Shown piece by piece: positions 1-6,860 of a DNA stretch of 64,000 nt (position 1 is the first letter of the stretch; each line of letters begins with the position of its first letter). The translations under genes and the position numbers were made by a program. Origin of the DNA: Gelidibacter gilvus (GTDB lineage Bacteria; Bacteroidota; Bacteroidia; Flavobacteriales; Flavobacteriaceae); NCBI RefSeq assembly GCF_004115975.1, contig NZ_SDDZ01000005.1, positions 124,001 through 188,000 of the forward strand, in the 5' to 3' direction. The notes under the pieces are model-generated. The model ran no database searches and had not been told where the DNA came from. It was given only the letters and a program-made list of their open reading frames with translations.

Positions 1-1167
1 TTAAAAAAGACCGGCTTGGATATCGAACATATCCGAAGAACAGATCGGAGTGGTTTTAAAGCAGGTGCCTTAAAAGAAGGCCTTAAAATTGCCAAAGGTG
101 AATATATTGCCATTTTTGATGCCGATTTTCTACCACAACCAAACTGGTTAAAACTGACCATCCCTTATTTTAAGGACGAACAAATTGGCGTGGTCCAAAC
201 CCGTTGGGGACATATCAATAGAAACTATTCCATACTTACAAAAATTCAAGCTTTTGCTTTAGATGCACATTTCACATTGGAGCAAGTTGGCAGAAACAGT
301 AAAGGCCATTTCATTAATTTTAACGGCACCGCTGGTGTATGGCGTAAAACCTGTATTCTTGATGCTGGAAACTGGGAAGGCGATACACTTACCGAAGATT
401 TAGATTTAAGCTATAGAGCACAACTTAAAAATTGGAAATTCAAATATTTGGAAGATGTTGAGACGCCTGCCGAATTACCGGTAGTGATCAGTGCAGCACG
501 TTCACAGCAATTCCGTTGGAACAAAGGTGGCGCAGAGAATTTCAGAAAAATGATGTGGCGTGTCTTGACCTCCAAGAACATTTCTCCAAAAACTAAACTT
601 CATGGCCTATTGCATCTATTGAACAGCACCATGTTTTTAAACGTGTTTTTGGTAGCTATTTTAAGCATTCCAATGCTTTATATTAAAAATGAATATGCAC
701 ATTTAAGATTCTACTTTTATTTTATGAGCTTTTTTGTGTTGAGCACCATCATCTTTTTTGTGTGCTACTGGATCATGTATCGGGAGATTTACGGCGCTGG
801 ATTTAAAAACTTTTTCAATTATGTCTTCTTGTTCTTTACGTTTTTCTCCATTGCAATGGGTTTTTCACTTCACAACTCCATTGCCGTTATTGAAGGACAT
901 ATGGGCAAGCGTAGTGAGTTTATCAGAACACCAAAGTTTAATATCAGTACATTAAAAGACACTTGGAAAGGCAATAAATATTTACGCAAGAAAGTTTCTA
1001 TGAACGTCATTTTTGAAGGTGCGCTCATGCTCTACTTTGGATTTGGCCTTTATCTTGCCTTCGTTATCGGAGATCAAGGCGGCGACTTCGGTCTCTTCCC
1101 ATTCCATCTCATGCTTTTTGTTGGATTTGGTTATGTATTCTTCCAATCGTTGACCTCTAAAGTGTAG
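1..1167 (+). CDS. Family 2 glycosyltransferase, C-terminal part (5' truncated by window edge)
   Basis: Membrane processive-type GT2 enzyme that would transfer a sugar from a nucleotide-sugar. The reading frame is open from base 1, so the true start lies outside the window. Visible motifs are the DAD metal-binding triad (about 118-126), the TED catalytic-acid region (about 391-399) and the QQFRW motif (about 505-520), the D,D,D,QxxRW pattern of cellulose-synthase-like GT2 enzymes. At least four hydrophobic membrane segments follow in the C-terminal half. The polysaccharide or lipid product cannot be told from sequence. A polyprenol-type mannosyltransferase gene lies downstream on the same strand, but about 790 bp of repeat-rich DNA separates them, so an operon is doubtful. 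Confidence 0.9.
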   Translation, partial: LKKTGLDIEHIRRTDRSGFKAGALKEGLKIAKGEYIAIFDADFLPQPNWLKLTIPYFKDEQIGVVQTRWGHINRNYSILTKIQAFALDAHFTLEQVGRNSKGHFINFNGTAGVWRKTCILDAGNWEGDTLTEDLDLSYRAQLKNWKFKYLEDVETPAELPVVISAARSQQFRWNKGGAENFRKMMWRVLTSKNISPKTKLHGLLHLLNSTMFLNVFLVAILSIPMLYIKNEYAHLRFYFYFMSFFVLSTIIFFVCYWIMYREIYGAGFKNFFNYVFLFFTFFSIAMGFSLHNSIAVIEGHMGKRSEFIRTPKFNISTLKDTWKGNKYLRKKVSMNVIFEGALMLYFGFGLYLAFVIGDQGGDFGLFPFHLMLFVGFGYVFFQSLTSKV

Positions 1168-1180
1168 TTATTTTTTTATT

Positions 1181-1332
1181 TGGGCGTTACCTTCGGCCAA
1201 TAAAAATCACATCTGATCATCAAGCTTAAGGCAGGCCTCAGGTCGCGCTATCCACTATATCTTTTTAATCCGGCAGCCTCCTTTCAGTCAGCCACCTGCT
1301 TAAAAAGGATGCCGTTTCTATCGCTAACGCAA
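1181..1332. repeat. Possible small non-coding element with inverted ends
   Basis: GCGTTA at 1184-1189 is matched by TAACGC at 1325-1330. Inside, ATCTTTTTAATCCGG (from about 1258) is roughly complementary to CCTGCTTAAAAAGGAT (to about 1309), so the whole stretch could fold into one long imperfect stem. From memory, similar stretches with a GGGCGTT start and CTAACGC end occur between genes in other Flavobacteriaceae. I cannot verify copy number here. Confidence 0.4.
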
Positions 1333-1368
1333 ATTCGTTCATCAATAAATTTTTAATTATAGAATCTC

Positions 1369-1401
1369 AGACCTGACAGGTTTTAAAAACCTGTCAGGTC
1401 T
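1369..1401. repeat. Perfect palindrome, AGACCTGACAGG family, possible bidirectional terminator
   Basis: Arms AGACCTGACAGGTTTT (1369-1384) and AAAACCTGTCAGGTCT (1386-1401) are exact reverse complements around one A, with a T-rich run after. Related palindromes with different arm sequences lie at 27130, 38291 and 39325. Confidence 0.85.
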
Positions 1402-1547
1402 TTTTATTTGACATTAAAATAATCAACTTATCTTGCAACGTCAAACACTTCCAAATCTTCCTTGTTGAAGCTGGACTTTTTATAACCCTTAATGTTCAAT
1501 CCAACATTCTTAAGATTAAATAGAGCACCGGTTTTTTTTGCACTTGC
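1385..1547. repeat. Direct repeat, copy 1 of 2 (163 bp)
   Basis: Matches 1847-2009 with four mismatches. The left edge of homology falls at the centre of the palindrome at 1369-1401. The right edge is just inside the start of the mannosyltransferase reading frame. Confidence 0.95.
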
Positions 1548-1560
1548 CTCTAAAATCTAA
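1492..1560 (+). pseudogene. Truncated duplicate of the mannosyltransferase N-terminus
   Basis: An ATG at 1492 opens a 22-codon frame beginning MFNPTFLRLNRAPVFFALAS, nearly identical to the first 20 residues of the intact gene at 1954. Homology stops two codons before a TAA. It arose from the 163-bp direct repeat and is too short to be functional, although it carries the same upstream sequence as the intact gene. Confidence 0.8.
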
Positions 1561-1651
1561 AATCGGTCTGGATAATAATCTTTTGGTTTTGTCTCAAACT
1601 AAAACACTACAGAATAAATTACAATATCAGTCTGAAAATCGTTCTGGCTGG

Positions 1652-1812
1652 GGTTTTAAAAATAGACTGAAAGTCTGTTGGATTCGCGAAATAGATAACG
1701 AAATAGTTTTTTCAAAACTTTTCAGGAATGAATCTGTGATAATTCGTGAAATTCGTGTCTAAATTTTTAAAAGCTCAAGTCAGATACACTTAGAGATGTT
1801 TTAACTTTATTT
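1652..1812. repeat. Dispersed intergenic repeat, long copy
   Basis: The start (ggttttaaaaatagactgaa) and end (ttttaactttattt) closely resemble 32523-32617, which lacks about 65 bp of the middle. No coding potential is evident. Confidence 0.6.
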
Positions 1813-1846
1813 AAAATCAACTTAAAGAACAAGATGTCGTCAAAGT

Positions 1847-2009
1847 AAAAACCTGTCAGGTCTTTTTATTTGACATTAAAATAATCAACTTATCTTGCAA
1901 CGTCAAACACTTCCAAATCTTCCATGTTGAAGCTGGACTTTTTATAACCCTTAATGTTCAATCCAACATTCTTAAAATCAAATAGAACACCGGTTTTTTT
2001 TGCACTTGC
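1847..2009. repeat. Direct repeat, copy 2 of 2 (163 bp), overlapping the start of the next gene
   Basis: Same sequence as 1385-1547 apart from four substitutions. It carries only the right arm of the palindrome and runs 56 bases into the mannosyltransferase frame. One difference makes an ATG at 1924, but that frame meets a TAA after seven codons, so 1954 remains the start. Confidence 0.95.
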
Positions 2010-3372
2010 AAGTGTTGTCCTCTATGCCTTATTTGCCTACGACTTAGTAAGAACGGAATACACTAAACTCATTATATTATACGCTTTATTATTTGTTGTA
2101 TTCTATCAGCTGGTAAAAAATCACTCGGGTAACTTTAAACTATTGGTGATATTTTCAATAGTCTTAAGAGTTGTCTTTTTATTTGCAACTCCAAATCTCT
2201 CGCAAGATTTCTATCGTTTTATTTGGGATGGGCGCATGATTCTTGAAGGTTTTAATCCCTATCTTTTTACTCCAGAATCATTTATCGGCATCGGTAAATT
2301 CCCAGTCGCACAAGCTCAAGAACTTTATCAAGGCATGGGAGCACTTAACGCGAGCCACTTTACAAATTACCCACCAGTAAAGCAATTCATTTTTATGATG
2401 GCCGCTCTTTTCTCTGGGAAGAGTATTTTAGGCTCCGCACTGGTTTTTAGAGTATTTATCATTGCAGCGGATATAGGAACGCTATATATTGGCAAAAAGC
2501 TTTTAGAAAGCCTAAAATTGCCTACTCATAACATATTTTGGTACATCCTTAATCCTTTTGTCATTATTGAACTGACGGGGAATCTACATTTTGAAGGCAT
2601 CATGATTTTCTTTCTTCTTTTAAGCATATATCAATTGCATTTGGGAAAATGGAAAATTGCCGCAGTGATCTTTGCGCTTTCTGTTTCAGTAAAATTAATT
2701 CCATTATTGTTTCTTCCGCTGTTTTTTAAGTATTTCCTCAAGAACAACAGGAGCTTTAACGACGCAGAAAACGCAACTATTAATTCAGTCACTTCGCCAC
2801 TTAGTTTCAAAAAACTTATAGGCTTTTATGCCATCATTGGCATCACCATCTTACTTCTATTTGCACCTTTTTATTCATCAGAATTTATAAATAATTATGC
2901 AAAAACGGTGGGACTTTGGTTCAGCACTTTTGAGTTCAATGCTAGTTTGTATTATATAGCAAGAGAGATTGGGTACAGGCTAACGGGTTATAATGAAATT
3001 GCGATTATCGGAAAATTTATTCCTTTAGTAACCATTGTTACACTTTTAATCTTAACCTTCTTTAGGAAAAACATAACCACAAAACAACTTATTGTGAGCA
3101 TGCTTTTTGCGGCAAGTATTTATTATTTTATTTCTACAACAATCCATCCTTGGTATTTGGCAACACTATTAATCTTGTCTGTGTTTACCAATTACAAATT
3201 CCCTTTAGTTTGGTCGTTCATGATTATTCTAAGCTATTTGGCATACGCAAATTCTGAAAACACCGAAAACCTTTGGATTATTGCTTTGGAATACTTGGTT
3301 GTGTATTCCGTTTTTATTTGGGAAGTGTTCATAAAAAAAGACCACCAAGAGGTGGTCTTTCAAATTAAGTAA
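1954..3372 (+). CDS. Polytopic GT-C-type mannosyltransferase family protein
   Basis: A 472-residue integral membrane protein with about ten to twelve hydrophobic segments. The first large loop carries SQDFYRFIWDGR (about residues 87-98), where an acidic residue after the first membrane span is typical of GT-C enzymes that use polyprenyl-phosphate sugars. A later HPWY motif (near residue 410) is also common in this group. Members in Bacteroidota are usually annotated as mannosyltransferases; donor and acceptor are not known from sequence. The ATG at 1954 is chosen because the in-frame upstream ATG at 1924 hits a stop. The last codons (from 3337) lie in a hairpin that is the minus-strand terminator of the convergent gene, so the C-terminal tail is probably not functionally constrained. 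Confidence 0.8.
   Translation: MFNPTFLKSNRTPVFFALASVVLYALFAYDLVRTEYTKLIILYALLFVVFYQLVKNHSGNFKLLVIFSIVLRVVFLFATPNLSQDFYRFIWDGRMILEGFNPYLFTPESFIGIGKFPVAQAQELYQGMGALNASHFTNYPPVKQFIFMMAALFSGKSILGSALVFRVFIIAADIGTLYIGKKLLESLKLPTHNIFWYILNPFVIIELTGNLHFEGIMIFFLLLSIYQLHLGKWKIAAVIFALSVSVKLIPLLFLPLFFKYFLKNNRSFNDAENATINSVTSPLSFKKLIGFYAIIGITILLLFAPFYSSEFINNYAKTVGLWFSTFEFNASLYYIAREIGYRLTGYNEIAIIGKFIPLVTIVTLLILTFFRKNITTKQLIVSMLFAASIYYFISTTIHPWYLATLLILSVFTNYKFPLVWSFMIILSYLAYANSENTENLWIIALEYLVVYSVFIWEVFIKKDHQEVVFQIK
3337..3360 (-). terminator. Rho-independent terminator inside the end of the convergent coding region
   Basis: Arms AAAGACCACC (3337-3346) and GGTGGTCTTT (3351-3360) pair perfectly around a 4-base loop. 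Read on the minus strand the stem is followed by a T run, so it should stop transcription of the gene at 3381-3749. It lies within the last codons of the plus-strand mannosyltransferase. Confidence 0.85.
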
Positions 3373-3380
3373 TGTTAATA

Positions 3381-3749
3381 TTATAATGCTTTTAGATGGG
3401 TTATGGTATATACCTCAGTCTCATCGTCAAAACCATTTTCATCTTTGGTCACGACCGTTACAACCGTATAAGTGACTTCAAATTTCTGATTTACAAACAA
3501 TTCGGCATCCAGATCAAACTCTTTCAGGACTGCATCAGTGATTTTTTGAAAGGTCATGGTAAATTCAGAACCATCGTCTTTATGTGTCGTAATAAAATTA
3601 TAACCATAGCCTTCATTACCGTCATAAACGCCCTCTATTTTCAACTCCTGAGAACTTGAGGAAGCTCCTGTTACCTCTGCCTGCACAGGTTTAACAGACA
3701 TTAAAAAAAGGCATAAAACAGGAATTACCATTGTGAACTTTATTTTCAT
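3381..3749 (-). CDS. Small secreted protein of unknown function
   Basis: A 122-residue protein with a clear N-terminal signal peptide (basic MKIK, hydrophobic stretch to about residue 20, then PVQAEV, a plausible signal peptidase I site). The mature part is about 97 residues, rich in acidic residues and beta-prone, ending with repeated T-V-V-T and E-V-Y-T-I-T strands. I do not recognise the family. It is monocistronic, with its own terminator at 3337-3360. It is likely periplasmic or outer-membrane-associated. Confidence 0.65.
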   Translation of the reverse strand: MKIKFTMVIPVLCLFLMSVKPVQAEVTGASSSSQELKIEGVYDGNEGYGYNFITTHKDDGSEFTMTFQKITDAVLKEFDLDAELFVNQKFEVTYTVVTVVTKDENGFDDETEVYTITHLKAL

Positions 3750-3885
3750 GTTATTTTCAATTTTGAATAGAAACTAATTGCTTTTCGGAAGTTAGCCACA
3801 ACAAGTCCGTACTTTTAGCAACCTCATCCTGATGAAGTTTGCACGTGGGCATCAATTGCTGATAACGATTATAAGAATCCAATAT

Positions 3886-4299
3886 TTAACCGTTGAAAAT
3901 ATCTGATAACTCAGTAAAACACTTAAATTCTACCGTAAAATCATTTGGGTCCTTGACGAAGAAGGACTGATGTTCTCCAGTCTTATTTTCCAAAAATTTC
4001 ACCTGGGATACCACAGGCGTATTATTAGACTTCAAACGTTCAAGAATTTTGTTCCAGTCTTCTTTTTCCAATATCACACCATAATGAAATGACGGTAAAA
4101 TATCGCCATTAAAATTATAACTTTTAGAGTCAAATTTAAATGGTCCACATTCAGTAAATGTAATTTGGTGTCCAAACAAATTGATGTCTGCCCATTTTAC
4201 AGCGGAGCGTCCAATTTCTGCTCCAAGAACATCTTTATAAAACATTCGTGTTTTGTTGATGCTTACACAAGGTAAGGCGAGATGAAATTGTGTTGCCAT
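3886..4299 (-). CDS. VOC-superfamily (glyoxalase/bleomycin-resistance-like) protein
   Basis: A 137-residue protein with the two beta-alpha-beta-beta-beta modules of the vicinal oxygen chelate fold. The first runs from FHLALPCVSINKTRMFYKDVLGAEIG, the second from FHYGVILEKEDW and ends FFVKDPNDFTVEFKCF, the usual C-terminal signature with Asp-Pro followed by a metal-binding Glu. Candidate metal ligands are His6, His72 and the Glu of the final strand. The substrate cannot be inferred. It stands alone, with a terminator upstream at 4417 closing the previous operon. Confidence 0.8.
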   Translation of the reverse strand: MATQFHLALPCVSINKTRMFYKDVLGAEIGRSAVKWADINLFGHQITFTECGPFKFDSKSYNFNGDILPSFHYGVILEKEDWNKILERLKSNNTPVVSQVKFLENKTGEHQSFFVKDPNDFTVEFKCFTELSDIFNG

Positions 4300-4416
4300 A
4301 AGTTGTTTGTTTTCACCTGATTATTAATAGCGTGCGTGTTAAAGTTACGTTATTTTTCGACATACAATTATGTTTCCTACACTTTTTTCACATCCATCAA
4401 AATGTCATATACAAAA

Positions 4417-4442
4417 AAAGTTGCCCGTGTAAGGGCAACTTT
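4417..4442 (-). terminator. Terminator of the polyamine operon
   Basis: AAAGTTGCCC (4417-4426) and GGGCAACTTT (4433-4442) form a perfect 10-bp stem with a 6-base loop. On the minus strand the stem is followed by a run of T. It lies about 60 bp after the stop of the gene at 4504. Confidence 0.9.
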
Positions 4443-4503
4443 TAAGTTCATATGATATCATGATCTATGAAAATAGTTCATGGTACTGTATTTTAATCTC
4501 AAA

Positions 4504-4875
4504 CTAATCTAGGTCTTCCTCCTCGTCTTCATCAACATCAACATCTTCCAGTTCAATTTCTATATCAGGATCGTCTTCTCCCAATTCAGGATCTTGAACT
4601 GCATCTGGATCATCACCTTCAAAGTCCTCATAGTCGTCCTCATCATAATTTTCCATAGTCATCTGAAGTTTGGTACTCACTTTCACCAAATATTTAGTGT
4701 CACTGGTAGTTACTTCAACGGCTTCTACGATTTCATTGTTGGCATTTTTGAAAGTGATGATATTATCATCATCGTATCCATCAGGATATTTTTCAACCAA
4801 CAAAGAGAGAATTTCTGGTGTCAATTTTTTAAAATCAACGATAACGCGTTTTAGATTGTCTCTTTGTTTACTCAT
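4504..4875 (-). CDS. Conserved-type acidic protein of unknown function, last gene of the polyamine operon
   Basis: A 123-residue cytoplasmic protein without signal or membrane segment. Residues 1-75 look globular (DFKKLTPEILSLLVEKYPDGY, then a beta-rich stretch). Residues 78-123 are almost entirely Asp and Glu, giving a strongly negative disordered tail. It begins 2 bp after the deoxyhypusine-synthase-like stop and is followed by a terminator, so it is the last gene of that operon. A role in binding polyamine or a basic partner is a guess from charge and position only. From memory, Flavobacteriaceae often have such a gene here, sometimes misannotated as DNA primase; I see no primase motif. 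Confidence 0.65.
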   Translation of the reverse strand: MSKQRDNLKRVIVDFKKLTPEILSLLVEKYPDGYDDDNIITFKNANNEIVEAVEVTTSDTKYLVKVSTKLQMTMENYDEDDYEDFEGDDPDAVQDPELGEDDPDIEIELEDVDVDEDEEEDLD

Positions 4876-4877
4876 AA

Positions 4878-5858
4878 TTACATGTCTAAGATATAGGCAA
4901 ATATAAGTGGTGCAACAATAGTAGCATCACTTTCTATTATAAATTTTGGGGTATCAATATTTAATTTTCCCCAAGTTATTTTTTCATTAGGTACGGCTCC
5001 TGAATACGATCCATAGCTTGTTGTTGAATCACTGATTTGACAGAAATAACTCCAAAATGGTGTGTCCGGTCGCTCCATATCCTGGTACAACATTGGCACC
5101 ACGCATATTGGGAAATCTCCCGCAATACCACCACCAATCTGGAAGAATCCAATACCGTTTTTAGAATTATCTGTGTACCAATCTGCCAAGAACGTCATAT
5201 ATTCTATTCCCGACTTCATCGTACTGGCTTTTAATTCTCCTTTAAGAACATAGCTAGCGAAAATATTACCCATGGTACTGTCTTCCCAACCTGGTACAAT
5301 TATAGGTAAATTTTTCTCTGCTGCAGCAAACATCCAAGAATTTTTTATGTCAATTTCATAGTATTGCTCAAGCACACCACTCAATAACATTTTGTACATA
5401 AATTCATGTGGGAAAAAACGTTCTCCGTTATCTTCTGCATCTTTCCAGATTTTAAAAATATGCTTCTGCAAACGTCTAAAAGCCTCTTCTTCAGGAATAC
5501 AGGTATCTGTAACGCGGTTTAAGCCTTTTTCCATCAAATCCCACTCATCTTGAGGAGTCAAATCACGATAGTTTGGCACACGCTTATAATGTGAATGCGC
5601 TACCAAATTCATGATATCTTCTTCAAGGTTGGCACCTGTACTTGAAATAATCTGTACTTTATCTTGACGGATCATTTCTGCAAATATCTTACCTATCTCA
5701 GCTGTACTCATCGCACCTGCCAAAGACACCAACATCTTGGAGCCATTTGCCAATTGCGCTTCATATCCTTTTGCAGCATCTACCAATGCAGCAGCGTTGA
5801 AATGCAGGTAGTATTTTTCAATAAATTTAGAAATTTCTCCTTTATTAGTTGTCGTCAT
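4878..5858 (-). CDS. Deoxyhypusine synthase-family protein, probable homospermidine synthase
   Basis: A 326-residue soluble NAD-dependent aminobutyl transferase of the deoxyhypusine synthase family. Visible features are SLAGAMSTAEIG (residues 45-56), SSTGANLEED (72-81), the HSHYKRVPNYRDL region, IGGGIAGDFPI (241-251) and ITWGK with Lys298, the position of the lysine that carries the aminobutyl intermediate in eukaryotic deoxyhypusine synthase. Bacteria lack eIF5A, and plant and some bacterial relatives make sym-homospermidine, so homospermidine synthase is the likely role. The start at 5858 (MTTTNKGEIS) overlaps the agmatinase end by 14 bp. An ATG at 5861 is equally possible; one at 5924 would add an unlike extension. 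Confidence 0.85.
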   Translation of the reverse strand: MTTTNKGEISKFIEKYYLHFNAAALVDAAKGYEAQLANGSKMLVSLAGAMSTAEIGKIFAEMIRQDKVQIISSTGANLEEDIMNLVAHSHYKRVPNYRDLTPQDEWDLMEKGLNRVTDTCIPEEEAFRRLQKHIFKIWKDAEDNGERFFPHEFMYKMLLSGVLEQYYEIDIKNSWMFAAAEKNLPIIVPGWEDSTMGNIFASYVLKGELKASTMKSGIEYMTFLADWYTDNSKNGIGFFQIGGGIAGDFPICVVPMLYQDMERPDTPFWSYFCQISDSTTSYGSYSGAVPNEKITWGKLNIDTPKFIIESDATIVAPLIFAYILDM

Positions 5859-6789
5859 CATTATCGAATTTAGAAAATTTGTTTGTGCTTGAACTTGTTT
5901 CGTTAAAGTTACTTTCGTAACCATCTTCTACATTATCGTCCAAGAATTTATAAGTTAACATTTTATAATACAATTTGGCGGCAAGAAAATCGGATGATTT
6001 TTCTTTCGGATCCGGACAAAGTTCTACAATGTCAAATCCTACCACATTTTTTTCTTCAAATACTTTTCTTAAAAAGTCCAAAGTTTCATACCATAACAAG
6101 CCACCTGGTTCCGGAGTTCCTGTTGAAGGCATGATGGAAGGATCAAAAGCATCCAAATCTATGGTGATAAACACATTGTCCGTCATTTGATCAATAGCAC
6201 TGTCCATCCAAAACTCATCATTGACCATATCATGGGCAAAATATGTTTTTTCTTTGTCCATTACTGTGGTTTCAATAACATCCATACTGCGGATACCCAC
6301 TTGAATCAAATTGGTGTTTTGACTTGCTTCATAAACAGCGCAGGCATGATTGCATTTGCTGCCTTGATATTCTTTACGCAAATCAGCATGAGCATCAATT
6401 TGAAGCACGGTCAAGTTATCAAAACATTCATTAAAGGCACGAATAGTACCAATAGAGATGGAATGTTCTCCACCAAAAGCTGTGACAAACTTGTTGCGCT
6501 TAATATATTTCTTCACAGTTTGGTGCACGGCATCCACCATCTTTTCAGGAGATGAATTCTCAGTCACGGCATCTGCAAGATAAACGCCTTGTTTGTAAAC
6601 CTCAGTTTCTGTTTCAATGTCATACAGCTCCATGTTTTCCGAAGCATCCAAAAAGGCTTTCGGACCTTGGTCTGAACCTTTCTGCCATGTACTTGTACCA
6701 TCGTAAGGCACAGGAATCAAAACAATTTTAGCAGTCTCTAATTTGGAATATTCTTCTGGTATTCCTGCATACGTTATATTACTGTTCAT
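5845..6789 (-). CDS. speB: Agmatinase (agmatine ureohydrolase)
   Basis: A 314-residue ureohydrolase that would cleave agmatine to putrescine and urea. The binuclear manganese site is intact: GGEHSIS (about residue 105), QIDAHADLR (about 130) and TIDLDAFDPS (about 216). Length is normal for bacterial SpeB. The extreme C-terminus is a Ser/Asn/Asp-rich tail (SSSTNKFSKFDNDDDN) that overlaps the start of the next gene by 14 bp, suggesting translational coupling. Upstream on the same strand is arginine decarboxylase, its natural partner. Arginase or formiminoglutamase activity would be alternatives for the fold, but the neighbours favour agmatine. Confidence 0.9.
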   Translation of the reverse strand: MNSNITYAGIPEEYSKLETAKIVLIPVPYDGTSTWQKGSDQGPKAFLDASENMELYDIETETEVYKQGVYLADAVTENSSPEKMVDAVHQTVKKYIKRNKFVTAFGGEHSISIGTIRAFNECFDNLTVLQIDAHADLRKEYQGSKCNHACAVYEASQNTNLIQVGIRSMDVIETTVMDKEKTYFAHDMVNDEFWMDSAIDQMTDNVFITIDLDAFDPSIMPSTGTPEPGGLLWYETLDFLRKVFEEKNVVGFDIVELCPDPKEKSSDFLAAKLYYKMLTYKFLDDNVEDGYESNFNETSSSTNKFSKFDNDDDN

Positions 6790-6860
6790 TTTGCAATAAT
6801 TATTATTATTTTAAGGTAAAAGCCAATTGGTCAAATTATGTTTAAATTCTTCAGAAACCA

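Larger units (their letters stand above)
1168..1953. other. Repeat-rich intergenic region without an intact gene
   Basis: This 786-bp gap holds, in order: an element with GCGTTA/TAACGC ends (about 1184-1330), a perfect palindrome (1369-1401), the first copy of a 163-bp direct repeat (1385-1547) carrying a truncated copy of the next gene's start, a dispersed repeat related to 32523-32617 (1652-1812), and most of the second copy of the 163-bp repeat (from 1847). Short open frames here are in repeat sequence and do not look like genes. Confidence 0.8.

Noticed and set aside
1538-1762. A 74-codon plus-strand open frame in the gap before the mannosyltransferase
   Set aside because: It lies in repeat DNA, has no recognisable family and spans the junction of two repeats.
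5859-5924. Upstream start at 5924 for the deoxyhypusine-synthase-like gene
   Set aside because: The extra 22 residues overlap the agmatinase frame and do not look like the family start; 5858 or 5861 gives the expected N-terminus.
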